Source: Biscogniauxia marginata
Lineage: Eukaryota > Ascomycota > Sordariomycetes > Xylariales > Xylariaceae
Length of the DNA: 64,000 nt
Direction of reading: 5' to 3'
Assembly: GCA_022695795.1 (NCBI GenBank)
Contig: MU404065.1
Location: 186,001-250,000, forward strand
In this document: one piece after another, positions 1 to 12,429 of the stretch
Numbering within the stretch: position 1 is the stretch's first letter
How the letters are laid out: each line of letters begins with the position of its first letter
Made by a program: the position numbers and the translations under genes
The notes under the pieces: generated by a model
Seen by the model: the letters and a program-made list of their open reading frames with translations, nothing else
Databases searched by the model: none
What the model was told of the DNA's origin: nothing

Positions 1-2600
1 ATTACATCCTAATGCCGACACATAATCCACCAGTATGTCCCTTTTCTTTTATACAATATATAGGTAGCCGGCTAGACGAATGCCCGGCAGGACGAGGACG
101 TGAGAGGCAAATTGTAGCTGACAACTGTGTTGTCTACTGCGTGAGACGACGTTGTTACCCGCCCTAAGCCACCCTTGATGAACAAAGTCACACAGCTATG
201 CTGAGAATCGGTAGTCGAATAGACGAGGAAACATATTGCCGGGACACACTTTCACTGGCAGAGCCGTCAACGGATACTACGTGCTGCCGAAGTCATGGGC
301 CCCCGTAGAAGTCAGCAGACACGTTACGCACTTCGGCCAGGGGGGGCTATGTTAGATCCCGCCGGTGGTTGAGATCAAGTCTCTGGGGGTTAAGGCACAT
401 GAGTTACATAGACAAACTCATAATCTGTCTGTAACTCAGACTCACCTGCTCGGTCCTTGATCTGCAAGGAGGCTGATCAGGTGTAACAGATTATGGGGGA
501 AGCCTTCTCTTATTATGAGAGCCTTGTCATCACTACGATTCTTTGCGTGGGATATAGGTTAATAGTCTACTGAGTGCTACACAGCTCACAGTCTGCCGCG
601 GAATCCTTCCGTGGGAGGCATCTCCCCTCACCCCGCATTACTTGCGTGATATCTATCGTTGGATCAATAGGGATGCGACCAATCTTGTTTGTAGCTGCGG
701 GCTCGGGGCCGCAAGCCCAGGGCACAGTTCACGTGGCGGCGGGAAGATCACAGTTGCAAATACTACAGGCCACCATCTCTCTGGCTGCTACTTGCTAGTG
801 TTTGTGCTATGACTAGTGTAGTAGGTCTTCGGACCGTACGTAGTGGGTGGATGCAAGGACGACAGGAACTATTCATCACCTATCACCTTTCGCCTCTCAC
901 GAGGCCGACGGCAATGCTATCCGGACCGTAGATGATCTCAGCTTATCCACTGGCTGCCGACCTACGGGGTATTTTACTGGGACCAGTATGTATGCTGTTA
1001 TGTGGGTGGAATACGCACGCCACATGGCTACTGCGTAGTACGTGACAGAGCAGCGTCTCTTTCCTGCGGCATTGGAGATTGCAACACTATGGCGCTCTGC
1101 CAATTGAAACCATCTATCTCTAGTGCACAAGAGACATACTACGACTATCTCCCATGGCCTGACCATGATCCACGGGGAGTAGCTAGCGTTATTCAGCAGG
1201 CCAGACGGGCCCCAGAGGAACCACAGCCCAGGAACCAGCAGACGCTGTCGATTGGCTGGCATCGAATCCTACCTGCCGCCTTGTCTCTCGGTGAAGTCTC
1301 AGTAGTGCCATCCTACATTATGACCATCCACCCCAAACGGTCCATTTATTCATTAATTCACTTGCTCACTCGCAGGGTTGATACCAGAAGGGCCCTCCTC
1401 CTTGCCCCCCTTTCGAGAAATTTACCGATTGCTGACTTGCATGCTCCGTGCTTCTCAAGTTACTCAAGAGTTAATATGTAGTATGTAGTATAGTGTGTAG
1501 TATAGTATGTAATATAGTATGTAGTAGTAGTAATAATGAACCAAGGGAGGAGAAGGGGGTTTAAGAGGGGAAGGAAAAGAAAAAAAAAGCCTCGGAGGGA
1601 CCCTGTTCAATCTGATTGATTGCCCTATGGTAAGGTAGGTACGTACCGGCCAGTACACGGACCACTGCAGTGTACCCAAGGTACCCAAGATACCCTCCAG
1701 GCGCTTTCCAAATGCAGCTGCCGGTGTTCAGAGCACTGGCCATTAGCTCATTCGTGCGCTCGCACAGGGACGAGGACGAAGCACGGGCTGGCTTCGCTTC
1801 GATTCCCCGGGCCTGACTGACACCACACCTGAGCCCATGTCCAGAAATGTCACTCGCTTTTCTGCTCGACTCGAACTTACACCACACCACATACCTCTTC
1901 AGACTCGACGGGAGAGCCGAGTCGGTGTCCATTGATAGGTGTCGATCCTTCAGCAGCGATCAATAACAAATACATACCTGTCAAGCACCGCGAGGACCGG
2001 CGTGCTTGTGCTGACAGTTGTGGGATCCTATTCCTACATGTAATGTACCTACTGTGGTACACAGAGGTACATGATGGAGGTGCTCGGCGGAGGTACGTAC
2101 CGACTTGGTCATACCTGATGCGGCAGGGTGTGGGGGCAAAATTGTTGAAGCCAAGCCCCTAACTCTGTTCCTATCATCCAGTCGATGCTACCGTGGGCCA
2201 TGTACCGGTACTTGGCCACGATGCCGCGAATAGTTCGCTGCTTGGCTCCACCTCCCTGCACATGGGCAGGGCACAACCCATGGCAAACCTAATCTCCAGG
2301 TACCCGGGACTTTGCCTGGCCACGCGGAATAAGCAACCAGCACGGCTCGGGCTCGTCCCTCTGCGTGCCCGGCTGCGTCGATCGTTGCCGACTTGCCGCA
2401 GCGCGCTAGAGGAAAATCAAAGGCTCGGCAGTACCCTGTACACGCCGCACGAGTATCTTCTTGGCCCCGACTCCTGGATTGAGCCATGCGACAGGCCCTT
2501 GCGCGTCTGTTCCCAAAAGCCCGATGCATTGTCTGAACAGGCATGATTACATGTGGCGGCCGCCGCCTCTGCCTCCACCCGGGTAGCTGTACTTGGGAAT
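1..2600. other. intergenic, no gene recognised
   Basis: The open frames here are short and compositionally unremarkable, none resembles a family I know, and I could not build a spliced model. The longest (1002-1481, plus strand) has no conserved motif. Distal regulatory DNA or decayed sequence are both possible. Confidence 0.5.
1474..1536. repeat. imperfect TA-rich short tandem repeat
   Basis: About 60 bases made of variants of a tagtatgtagtata unit, grading into tagtagtagtaataatg. A simple low-complexity repeat in intergenic DNA with no coding role visible. Confidence 0.75.
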
Positions 2601-3691
2601 TTCCACCTGCCCTTCTGTTCTGCGCTGTTCCTCTTTTAACTCTTTCTCTCTTTTTGCGCGCGTACACGAGCGAGTCCCTCCTTTCAGTCATCAACCCATC
2701 CGTCCAGAGCGGGTTGTCGAAAAGCCAAAGGAAAGGAAGAAAAAAAAGGGAAAAAGGAAAAAAGAGAAAAGAAAAAGGAAAAGAGGACTAACTTAGGGCC
2801 TTGTCTACCTGAGTTGTTTGTGTATCTTCTTCATCCTTCCCTTCCCCGACCCCTTTTTATATGTTTCTCACGCTTCGATTGAGCTTTAGGACCCCTAACC
2901 TAGCAAGCAAGTAAAAAAGAACAACTGCGATTGGGGCTCATCTCGCTTTTTCTTTTATCGCTTGGCTACCTGCTACGTACGATACATAACTTACTAAACC
3001 ATTTACCCTACCTACCTACCTACTATTATACTTATTTCTCACCTTACTTATTTACCTACCTACCTAACCTGCCTAACCTACCTACTTATCGATTCCCCCC
3101 TCAGAGGAAGAAGAGAGGAAAAAAAGAAAAGAAAAAAGAAGGGGAAATTTAAACTGCATCACTTGCTCCGAACCCACGTTCTTTTGCCCCCCCCCTCCAC
3201 TCGCTCTCATCCAACCACCGCACCCTCAATATCTCCATGTCTCTTAGGTGCTGGTAACAAACAAATAAGCCCTCCCTACCTCTCTGGTCCTATTTCAGAC
3301 CCAGCCGTTCCTATCGTTACTAGTTCTAGAATTTGTCATTCTCTTCCTGCGACCAAGGCTTTGATCCAGTTGCGCCTAGTTGCAATTGGACACCCGATCC
3401 CAATGCTGTTCAGACCCACCGTCTTAAGTAATTGTTGAAAGTCGCGTTCTTGTTCTTCGTCTTCGTCTTCCAATTCGAGTAGGAGGGAGACCAATTCTGC
3501 ATCTGCGGCTACGCACGCCCTTTCATCTGAGCCCCCCTCGATGACCCGCGCTTGCTGAGCCTTACTGAACCCTTATTACGTCGGCTGCGGCTTTACTGCT
3601 CTCCATCCACCTCCCCGTGCTGTCTCCTCGTCTCCCCTCGTCTCCTTCGCTCACCCCCCTCCATCTTATTCGACTCGGAACTCCTCCTAAC
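2601..3691 (+). promoter_or_regulatory. pyrimidine-rich promoter/leader upstream of the bHLH gene
   Basis: This kilobase is rich in C+T runs, broken by two purine tracts (about 2717-2795 and 3107-3150) and a CCTACCTA block (about 3006-3084). Such CT-rich DNA is typical of promoters and long 5' leaders of fungal regulatory genes. The transcription start cannot be placed from sequence. The region contains several ATGs that could act as upstream ORFs if transcribed. Confidence 0.45.
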
Positions 3692-5236
3692 ATGGCTACC
3701 GAACAACGGCCTGCTTCGCAGAAGCTCCCAGCCGGCCTGGCAACCGTTCTGAATGCCCCAGAAGACAACCGTGACTCGGCATACTACTCGAGCACCGATG
3801 CCTCGAGCAAGCGTTCGTGGACCCCCACCCTGCCGCCGCCAACCTGTGTTGCTAACTACGTCCTGCCCCAGATACATCAGCTGCTTCCGGTATTGGTATT
3901 AATGTATATCATTCCGCGCACGACAAGACGCCGTCTCCGACCACCACCACCTTGATTCCCCAGTCCATGATATCCCCATCGAGTAATATGAGCGTAGCGT
4001 CAATGGTATCTCCGACAACACCAGGTAGTGGGCGCTTCGATCGGCCTCAGTCGTTGGACTCTATGGCGGGTGGCCCATCGTTAGGGGGGACAGCAAGTGT
4101 GGGACCAGACTCGCGACGGGAGAGCGTGGATAGTAGGATCAATCAGGGCTTTAACGACTTGCGGTTGGGTGGTTCGCCGTATGCTAGTCAAAACCAGTCG
4201 ACGACTTCGATCCAGGGGAGCCTGGCTCAACAGCGAAATCCTCGCTCTGGTATGGACCATTTGTCAGTTCACAGGATATCCAACGGTTACCAGCCAAGTA
4301 TGGAACGCACCCCGGAAGGCCACCCCAAGGTGGTGCGGACAGCCCCGGCGATTACTGGGCCCGCGACCAGTACCATTGCTAGGGCTGCGGAACCCACGAA
4401 AGGTCAGGCATGGGCTTTTCCGGAGGAAGAAATCCAACGAATGCCTGGGGGTCCGGGTAGCGGAACATTCCTAGATTCTAGACGAAGTAGCATCACCGAG
4501 TCCATCGCTAGCAGCCAGTTTGCGACGGAGTCTCGGTTGCCTCCTGGCCAGCGGCGGCTCGACGATGGACTGGCTCCCGATTTCCAAACTATTCATCATC
4601 ATACCCTGCAACACAAGCAACTTTCAGATCTCCATAGCGACGAATCTAGTCCACACAGCGGCACTCAGCCCTATAGCAGGACGCCTGAGCTTCGTGTTAG
4701 TCATAAACTTGCCGAGCGAAAGAGAAGGACCGAAATGAAAGAGCTGTTTGAACAGTTACGTGATTTGATGCCGCAAGAGCGTGGATCTAAAGCGTCCAAG
4801 TGGGAAATCTTAACAAAAGGTATGTCCTGGTACATTCATCTGAATTTCGGGTATGTGTTGACAAGTGAACTTAGCCATCGCGGAACATCAGCGACAAACA
4901 GACACCATCAAGAATTTGTCGAGTCACTATCAGACTGCCATGCAAGAGACAGAGCTTTTGCGTCGTGAGATGGAACGACTGCGCATGGAGAATGCGCAGT
5001 TACGAGGTGGCATGGCTGCTATGCCCCCGGGTCAAGGGCCAGCGAGTCAGCAGCCTGTACCCCCTCAACCATCGGCTGCCGACCCGTACGCGCAGGATCC
5101 ATATGGTAGGGCCCCTCGCCCAGAACTACCACCTCTACGGTCCTTGAGTGGCAATCTTCCCAGCGCACCAGACTCGATGACTGGTGTGCAGTACGAAGGC
5201 CAGCGACAGAATGGCTACCGGCAAGAACGATATTAA
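3692..5236 (+). CDS. bHLH transcription factor with C-terminal zipper
   Basis: Predicted nuclear DNA-binding regulator of 476 residues. Exons are 3692-3812, 3872-4819 and 4875-5236. Intron 1 (59 bases, GTTCGT donor) has a gctaac branch site 16 bases before the CAG. Intron 2 (55 bases, GTATGT) splits the HLH and joins ILTK to AIAEHQRQ in frame. Residues about 1-310 are low-complexity and rich in Ser, Pro and Gly. The basic region SHKLAERKRRTEMKELF lies at about 316-332, helix 2 follows the loop, and a heptad-rich segment with LRREMERLRMENAQLR follows helix 2. The His-Lys-Leu-Ala-Glu-Arg-Lys-Arg-Arg pattern is that of E-box binders. It resembles S. pombe Esc1-like fungal bHLH proteins; the target pathway is unknown. 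The tail is Pro/Gln-rich. The start was chosen because exon 1 opens with the first good ATG and splices cleanly. Confidence 0.88.
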
Positions 5237-6789
5237 ATCAACACGAGCACGATTTCTAGAAATTCCTTTTGTTCGAAAAGAAAAGTTTTCTACTATACGA
5301 AGGCCATAAGGTTGAAGGTAGTTTTGTGTTTGTCCGATACCCCCTTGCGAGTTGACGAGCCCATGTTTCGCAAGCCGTTGATGAGCAGAGAGACCAAAAT
5401 GGACACTCTCCAGTAAATATGGCCATTGGATACGGGTGATGCTCTGTGGATTAGGATTGCTACATTTGCTTGTCTGGCGTTTGCACAGAGACTGGGGTTT
5501 GCCATTTCAGCTAAACGTCGACGAACTGCCAGCAAACTTCTTTCATCACTTCGGTTTCTATTATGAATCCGTGATAGGCCGAGAAGGTTACATCGCGGAT
5601 GCTGGGAATAAAAATAATAAAAGGGATGGGGAATTTGAAAGGTTTACTCCGGGCGTGGAATGGCTGGCTAGCTGGACTCCCCTATTCCGTCCGTACGAGG
5701 ACTTCGCGATGGTAGTGCCTGTCAGCCATTCTTCCACCTATTATATTCTCCCCCGACATCGAAGTACTTTTTTGAAGCGTGCGTATATATACATATACAC
5801 TCGCCATTCTACTGTTAGGACAGCAGAATGGCATGGGCTTGTTTTTATTTTTATTTTTATTTTTTGAGATACTTGCATGCTGTGGTCAATGAGGATACGC
5901 CTGCAACGGATAAGGGGTCACAGGAGGAAGGGGCCAGGTAGAGGAGGGGAAAGGCCAATTGGAATAAAAAAATCCAGCGGGATGGTAGGAAATAGGGATT
6001 GGACTGGGCTGGGCGAAGCAGGACAGGATTACTGTGTGCAAGCCCTTGAGAGACTACCTAAACGACACTCTGTTCGATGACCAACAAGAGCTTTACTTAA
6101 GACCATGGCTTCGAAAAGAAAAGTAAACGTTATGGAATACAGAATTTTGGAACACAGATATCTAGAAGCCCGCCTCAAGTGAATTAGTTACTATTTTCTT
6201 TATCCTTCTTTATCGTGAGAGACGTACGAGTAGATTATGGATACCCATGACTCGTGTTAATGGTAAGTTCTACTATACGATATAGTGTACTGTGTAGATA
6301 GGCGTCCCTGCTCATTTGGCGATGGTTGCCAGTGGGTGACCAGACTGCAGGGGCCGTTCTGTCAGGGTTGATTTGAGGTTGTTAGGGCTTGGCAAGGGGA
6401 CCTTTTTTTTCGAAGGGGGTTTTTTTTCTTTCGCTTTCGCAAGCATTGGCAGCATCTGGCGCTCGAGATACTCCAACTGGTATCAGGTGATAGATGCGAG
6501 CTCAATCAGCTGTCAAGATAAGCGAGAATTGGCCAATGCAATCAATCTAGCGAGGTACGTATCATTTCTTCAGACTACTAAGCACCTTAGCGCAGTTTGA
6601 CGTCTATCGGGGCCAATTGCGCGCTCTAATCGCCGCGCATCAATTAAATCCTGGCCAAGCCAAAAATTTTTCTTTACTTTTCTCTCGCGAACAACTTTTA
6701 GGTCTGCACATCTACATACACTTGCGAAGTGTAAACCTGCATTCTCAACAGCCAATCTTTCACTCCTCCATCGAGTCAAGTTGATCACA
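5237..6789. other. intergenic; bHLH 3' end and promoter of the RRM gene
   Basis: No gene recognised. An open frame at 5436-5867 (plus) has no family features, ends in a TTTTTA repeat and probably lies in the 3' UTR of the bHLH gene. The segment from about 6600 to 6789 is the promoter and leader of the RRM protein gene. Confidence 0.5.
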
Positions 6790-7861
6790 ATGTAAGTCTA
6801 TTCCTAAGTTAATTCCCTCGCTGCGCTGCTCTCGCCGTTTTACCCCTCCCAAGTCCAATTACCGTCCATTGACACTTTGAGATAGGCATTCAGTTCGCCG
6901 TGCAGCCCTCCGAGCAGCATGCTCTTCAACCCGGGCTGTCGCTGTCCCCCGGCAGCAGATCGCCTCCTTCGCTATGCAGATTAGCAAGGCCAACATGCGA
7001 CCAGCTACAATGCTGCCTCTGGCTCGCTGCTTCTCCCAGACCGTGCGTGTCGCTGAGGAGGAGAAGGAGGTCGAGGCTGAAGCAGCCTTCGGGTCTAGTG
7101 CGGTGCCGCTCGAGTCCAGCCCGACTGAGCGAGAACGCGCCAGACAAGGTTACAGTATCTTCATCAGCAACATGACTTTCGACGCTACCGATGCACACCT
7201 ACAAGAGGCCTTCAGCAAGTACGGAGAAATCACCGCCATCAACATTGGACGGGACGGCCGTGGCCTGAGTAGAGGGTACGTGAGCGCCTTGTAGCTTCCA
7301 TTTCTGTGTACAAACTATACCGGTTTGCTGCACAAAAATTATTTCCATCTTTTTTTTCTTTCTTATTTCTACCACAATTCCCACTTGCAAAAAAATAGAG
7401 CACCTGACTCGCACATGGTGGTATGGTGGTTAACGGCTGGCAGATTTGCTTTCATAACTTTCACCGAGAAGACTGCTGCCGACCGTGCCGTCCGAGATGC
7501 TCACAAGTCTTTCTGGCATGGCCGCCGTATCAACGTCGACCACCGCAAGGAGCAAAGCGAAAACAGAGAGTTGCGCCCTCGCAACCAGGACCCGACGACC
7601 TCGCTGTACATCGGCAACATCCCCTACGAGACGTCAGACGCGGACCTGAACCGTCTATTCCGGGAGCTGGACAACGTGACCGATGTCCGCGTGGCTGTTG
7701 ACCGGAACACGGGCTGGCCTCGCGGCTTCGCCCACGCCGACTTCGCAGACGTTGACAGCGCTCAGGCGGCATATGAAAAGCTCAATGAGACCTCCATTGG
7801 TGGTCGTCAACTGCGCGTGGATTATTCGTCACCGAAACCCGTATTTCCCCGAAGAGACTAA
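6790..7861 (+). CDS. two-RRM RNA-binding protein, probably mitochondrial
   Basis: Predicted RNA-binding protein of 269 residues. Exons are 6790-6791, 6886-7275 and 7444-7861. The start codon is split: exon 1 supplies AT and exon 2 the G, because the unspliced ATG at 6790 is followed at once by TAA inside a GTAAGT donor. The resulting N-terminus starts MHSVRRAALRAAC and is rich in Arg, Ala and Ser without acidic residues until about residue 58, as in a mitochondrial presequence. RRM1 (about 90-165) has RNP2 IFISNM and RNP1 RGFAFITF, the latter joined across the 168-base intron 2. RRM2 (about 180-255) has LYIGNI and RGFAHADF. A role in mitochondrial RNA processing or translation is inference; a nucleolar protein is the alternative if translation began at the internal Met 31. 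Confidence 0.87.
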
Positions 7862-8845
7862 CTGCCATGAAGCGACGATTCCGCAAGTTGGCAGCTGCCT
7901 CACCGGAGCATGTATTTGCATATAAGAGATACTGGATGGTTGCAGAATGCAGTGGGCAGGCGCTGTTGGCCTTCACGGTGTTGCTGAAAAGTCATGCTAC
8001 TGAAATGAAACACTTCGGGACGGGGTTGGGATTGGACGACCAAGCCAGTGTATATGTATGAGATTATGTATGAATTCAACGTACTGCCGGGCGTTGACCC
8101 TGGCCAACAGCCACGGCAACGTACCATCTCCACTTCCCATATAGACTGCGCGGTAAAGAGCTAGCGTGAAAGTGCAAGGCTTGTGTAGTAGCATACCAGT
8201 AAATCCGTGTGGACAGTATAAACCAAACCCACAGATATTTGCAATTGACTGCCTAGCACACTACTATATTCAACGTTGAACGCTTGTGGGTAGTGAGATA
8301 TGCGAGGTATAGAGTCCCCAGGTATAGATGATATGTAACTAACGGGATTGTGGCGTGGCAGACCTACCTCGGGAAGCGGGGCGGAGACTTCCTTACCTAT
8401 CGGGTTAAGGCAAAACGCTAGCTTGAAGTTCGTGTTGGCAAGGTGCATTCCTCGGCATTTCCATTATTCTTTTAGACAAGCGGGCAAATCGCAGGTGACC
8501 TCACAGCTCATAGTCCCGCCGCCGCGCCGCCTTTTTGTCGGGCTTTGGCTTACAAACCTCGATAGCTCCAACACCTTTCCTTTGCTTTCCTCTCCAACTC
8601 CCCGAACCATTCCGGACTCGTATCGTGACACTCTAGCAGCGAGCTGTATTATCATTTCGAGGATTTCCTTCGTTTCCCTACCTGCCGGTATTGTCTGTTC
8701 CTAGCCGGTCCCACGCATCCTCGTTGGCCGTGGTCGAATGCTTCGTCAATTCACCTAAGTTTACGACCTTCCATCACCACGTAGCTGGCTCTGCTATTTT
8801 ATCCCTTTTCCCTTCGCACACATCTCTCCAGAAGCCCCTCTCGAC
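7862..8845. other. intergenic; promoter of PEX5
   Basis: No gene recognised. The last 350 bases before 8846 are CT-rich and look like the PEX5 promoter and leader. Small open frames on both strands show no family motifs. Confidence 0.55.
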
Positions 8846-10861
8846 ATGTCTTTTCTCGGCGGGTCTGAATGCTCGACGGCGGGCAACCCGCTCAGCCAGT
8901 TCGCAAAACACACCCAGGATGACAACAGCCTCCAGAGGGACCGCCTCCGGAATGGCACCCCTCAAGGAGGGATGGGCGGCTTCCGCATTGTCGGACAGCA
9001 TGGCCCGCAGGACGAGGTACGGAAACACTAGTCTTCCCCGGCAAGCTTGCATCAGCTAACATTATATGCTACCTAGATGATGAACGGGTTCCTGCAGCAG
9101 AATGGCCAGCTACCCGACATGCCACTTGAGGGCATGAACCAGGTTCGATTAGATCACCCGGCGCACGGCGTCCACCTCCGAGCGAACTCGACCTCCCCGT
9201 CGTGGGCCAACGAATTCCAACATAACCCCCAGACAGCCATGGAGTCGGCATTCAAGATGCCCCAAGGGTCCCAATTTAGCCCTGACGAATTCTCCAAGTT
9301 CCAACAAATGCAGAATCAAGCGAACATGTCACGAACAAGTCCCATGCCGGCTATGTCGTCTGGTATGCCGGCTTCTATGTCGTACCAGAGTCCGATGATG
9401 GGCCGTGGCATGATGGGCAATATGGGAATGGGTTACGGCATGGGCGGCATGTACAATAGTCCCATGTACCGCCCTGCGCAACAGCCCATGGAGACGATGG
9501 ATCAAGGGAAGGGTAAGGGGAAGCTCGTGGAGCTTGACGATCATCAATGGGAAGAGCAGTTCAAGCAATTGGAGCTACAGGATAAACAGGCGCAGGACGG
9601 AGACGAGGCCGCCGCACTAGAGCCAGAGCTCAATAAGTTGGATGAGAAGATCCTGGAGTCGGAGACCAATGAGTTTGGAGATTTTGAGTCTATTTGGAAA
9701 GGCATCCAGGCGGAACGTGCCAACGCTCAGGAAGGCGTCAACGAAGAGGAATGGGTCGACCAGCTAGACAACCCCGAGTGGAACGAGCGTTTCGGCGGCT
9801 GGGACAGCCTGAACGCCAACAACAGGTTAGTTGGAGATCCGCAGGTTGAGCAGTATCTTTTTGAGGACGACAATCTCTTCAAAGACACAGCGAACCCCTT
9901 CGAGGAGGGCATGCGCATTTTGGACGAAGGTGGCAATCTCTCCTTGGCCGCGTTGGCGTTCGAGGCGGCGGCACAGAAGGATCCATCGCATGTCGAGGCT
10001 TGGGTGCAGCTTGGCATAGCCCAGGCACAAAACGAGAAGGAGACGGCAGCGATTCGAGCCCTTGAACAAGCCAAGACAATCGACCCTAACAATGCCACGG
10101 CGCTCATGACTCTAGCAGTTTCATACACGAATGAAGGGTACGATAGCACGGCATATCGAACCTTAGAACGCTGGCTTTCCATCAGATATCCTACCATCAT
10201 CTCACCCGCCGATGTTTCCCCTGCGACAGAACTAGGCTTCACCGATCGACAGCAGCTTCATGACAAGGTAACACAACTATTTATCAACGCTGCTCGACTT
10301 AGCCCAGACGGTGAACACATGGACCCCGATGTCCAGGTGGGCCTGGGCGTCTTGTTCTATGGTGCCGAAGAGTACGAAAAGGCAGTAGACTGCTTCTCTG
10401 CCGCCCTAGCATCCTCGGAGCTTGGCTCGTCGAATAAACAGAACCAAATTCACCTCTTGTGGAACCGACTTGGTGCTACACTTGCTAACAGCGGTAAGAG
10501 TGAGGATGCTATTGTAGCGTACGAGAAAGCGCTCACACTTCGTCCTAACTTCGTACGAGCGCGGTACAACCTCGGAGTGAGCTGCATCAACATGGGTTGT
10601 CACAGCGAGGCGGCCGGACACTTGCTGGCGGCGCTTAACATGCACAAGACAGTCGAGAAGGAAGGCCGCGAGAAGGCAAGAGAGCTCCTAGGTGGGAGTG
10701 TCAGCGATGAGCAACTTGACGCTATGATGACACAGAACCGGAGTACCAATCTGTATGACACGCTGCGGCGCGTGTTCACGCAGATGGGACGGCGGGATCT
10801 CAGCGAGAAGGTAGTTAACGGTGTAGACCCCGAGATATTTAGGGGCGAGATCGACTTCTAG
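8846..10861 (+). CDS. peroxisomal targeting signal 1 receptor Pex5
   Basis: Cytosolic receptor that binds C-terminal SKL-type signals of matrix enzymes and docks at the peroxisome through Pex13/Pex14. It has 651 residues, normal for fungal Pex5. Exons are 8846-9016 and 9077-10861; the 60-base intron has a gctaac branch. The N-terminus MSFLGGSECSTAGNPLSQF carries Cys9, the conserved residue ubiquitinated for receptor recycling. Pex14-binding aromatic motifs include WANEF (residue 100), WEEQF and WNERF. A Met/Gly-rich stretch lies at about 165-190. The C-terminal half contains the TPR repeats, for example the segments AWVQLGIAQAQNEKE and ALTLRPNFVRARYNLGVSC. No key residue is missing. Identification rests on the whole architecture and is very secure. 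Confidence 0.97.
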
Positions 10862-12042
10862 GAGAGCGCCGGGCGGATTATTGACGGCGACCTTTAGATA
10901 TTAAGTAGCCCCATCTATTATTTGAACATGGTTCGGAACGATAGCCACTTCCAGCCTGATGGGAGGTTTGAGCTAGATCGAAGCAGATAGGAAAAGCTCT
11001 TTCAGCGACACGTGCAGGCCATGCGTACGATGAATCGGTTGCTGAAAATCTGAGCAGACGGAGAAAAATACATATATTGATCAGGAGTAATTGTTCGTAG
11101 CGAAACGAAGCTCGAAGGGTGGACTACGGGGGGGCCTTACTTGGTCAGATAGGTTATGCAAATATAGGTTTTTTCCCCCCCCACAGCGCCCAAGGTTCGG
11201 TTGGTATCTGAAGCCACCTCTCTTCTTCTACTCATCTTCACGTTGTTTAATATAGCAAAATACGTTTCTGGAATTTCTAATATCTATGGTATTTGTGAGT
11301 TCGGGATAAGACGGGGAGAAGGGGGGTGAAGGGGTTGAAAAATTGACTACGGACTGAAATGAATGAATAAAATGATGACGACGATGGTATATATACAAAG
11401 AGAGAGAGAGAGTAATGAGAGCGAGGGTGATATGTGCATTATACGAAAACGAGAAACATCACGGCGCCCGTAATCCCAAAGTTTGAGTAACTGGTGTAGT
11501 AAGGGTGGGATAAGATCTAAGATTGACATCTTATTGAATTTCTGAAGTTCTATAGTTCATACTGCCATTAAACTATCCCGTAACCAAAAAGGGGTACTAG
11601 AACACCATATTAATAGGAGAGACTCGAAGATCCACACATTTTGACCTCGCTTTCAGGCAACATCATGTGTAAGCCATTTTGATAAGGTAATATATATATA
11701 GCCTAAGCTTATATCTATATCGATCGTTGGCATTCAACATTGACTTATGACGAGTATAGGAATAGTAGAAGACGCGACGCAGTAGGGGTTTACCCAAAGG
11801 TAGTTAGGTTCCATTATAGCAAAAAATGCAAGTTTCTTTTCTGATTTGATAGATAGAATTGGGGGAGGGGGTATCTCTCGAAATTCCCGATATTGAAGAA
11901 ACGAAGCACGAAAGAAGGAAGGGAAACATTGCAAGTATTTACATTATACGTAGAATGAGAACACAACATGCGCACACATCTCCTCCCCCCCCCTTTTCTT
12001 CTTCGTATCTCGTGTCTCATGCCTGATTATCTTCATCCTCGG

Positions 12043-12107
<65 letters not shown>

Positions 12108-12429
12108 TCCACTCTCACCATTTCTCTCATAGATCTATCCCACTCTCAGTGGAAATTATGTATGTAGAACCATCACCACCACCACCCCCGTGCGGATGTA
12201 TACTCTCATCCGTACACAAACAAACACCGATGATGAATATTCCACACACACTATCAAGGCCAACACACAGGCTGCGGTGGGAAAGGTCCCGGTCCACATT
12301 GAAAAAAAAAGATTTTTTTTCATACCGGAAAATAGGATAGCAGAATTAATCCCATGCTCGTTTAGGGGGTATATACTATCTTCTCTTTACATTGGGGTTT
12401 CTTTTTTTCTTCTCCCCTTTTTCCTCCTC
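10862..12429. other. convergent intergenic region between PEX5 and the exonuclease gene
   Basis: Holds the 3' ends of two converging genes. No gene seen. Contains a short AG run near 11398-11413 and a long CT microsatellite at 12046-12101. Confidence 0.55.
12046..12101. repeat. (CT)28 dinucleotide microsatellite
   Basis: 56 bases of uninterrupted CT units. It lies downstream of the exonuclease stop codon at 12430 (minus strand), so it would read as GA in that transcript if the 3' UTR reaches it. Confidence 0.95.

Noticed and set aside
1002..1481. 159-codon open frame, plus strand
   Set aside because: No ATG-centred conserved motif, and overlapping open frames on both strands; composition resembles non-coding DNA.
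3000..3090. CCTAACC/CCTACCTA block as an internal telomere repeat
   Set aside because: The unit is mainly TACC rather than the fungal TTAGGG/CCCTAA repeat.
5436..5867. 143-codon open frame after the bHLH gene
   Set aside because: Ends in a TTTTTA repeat, shows no family features, and sits where the 3' UTR is expected.
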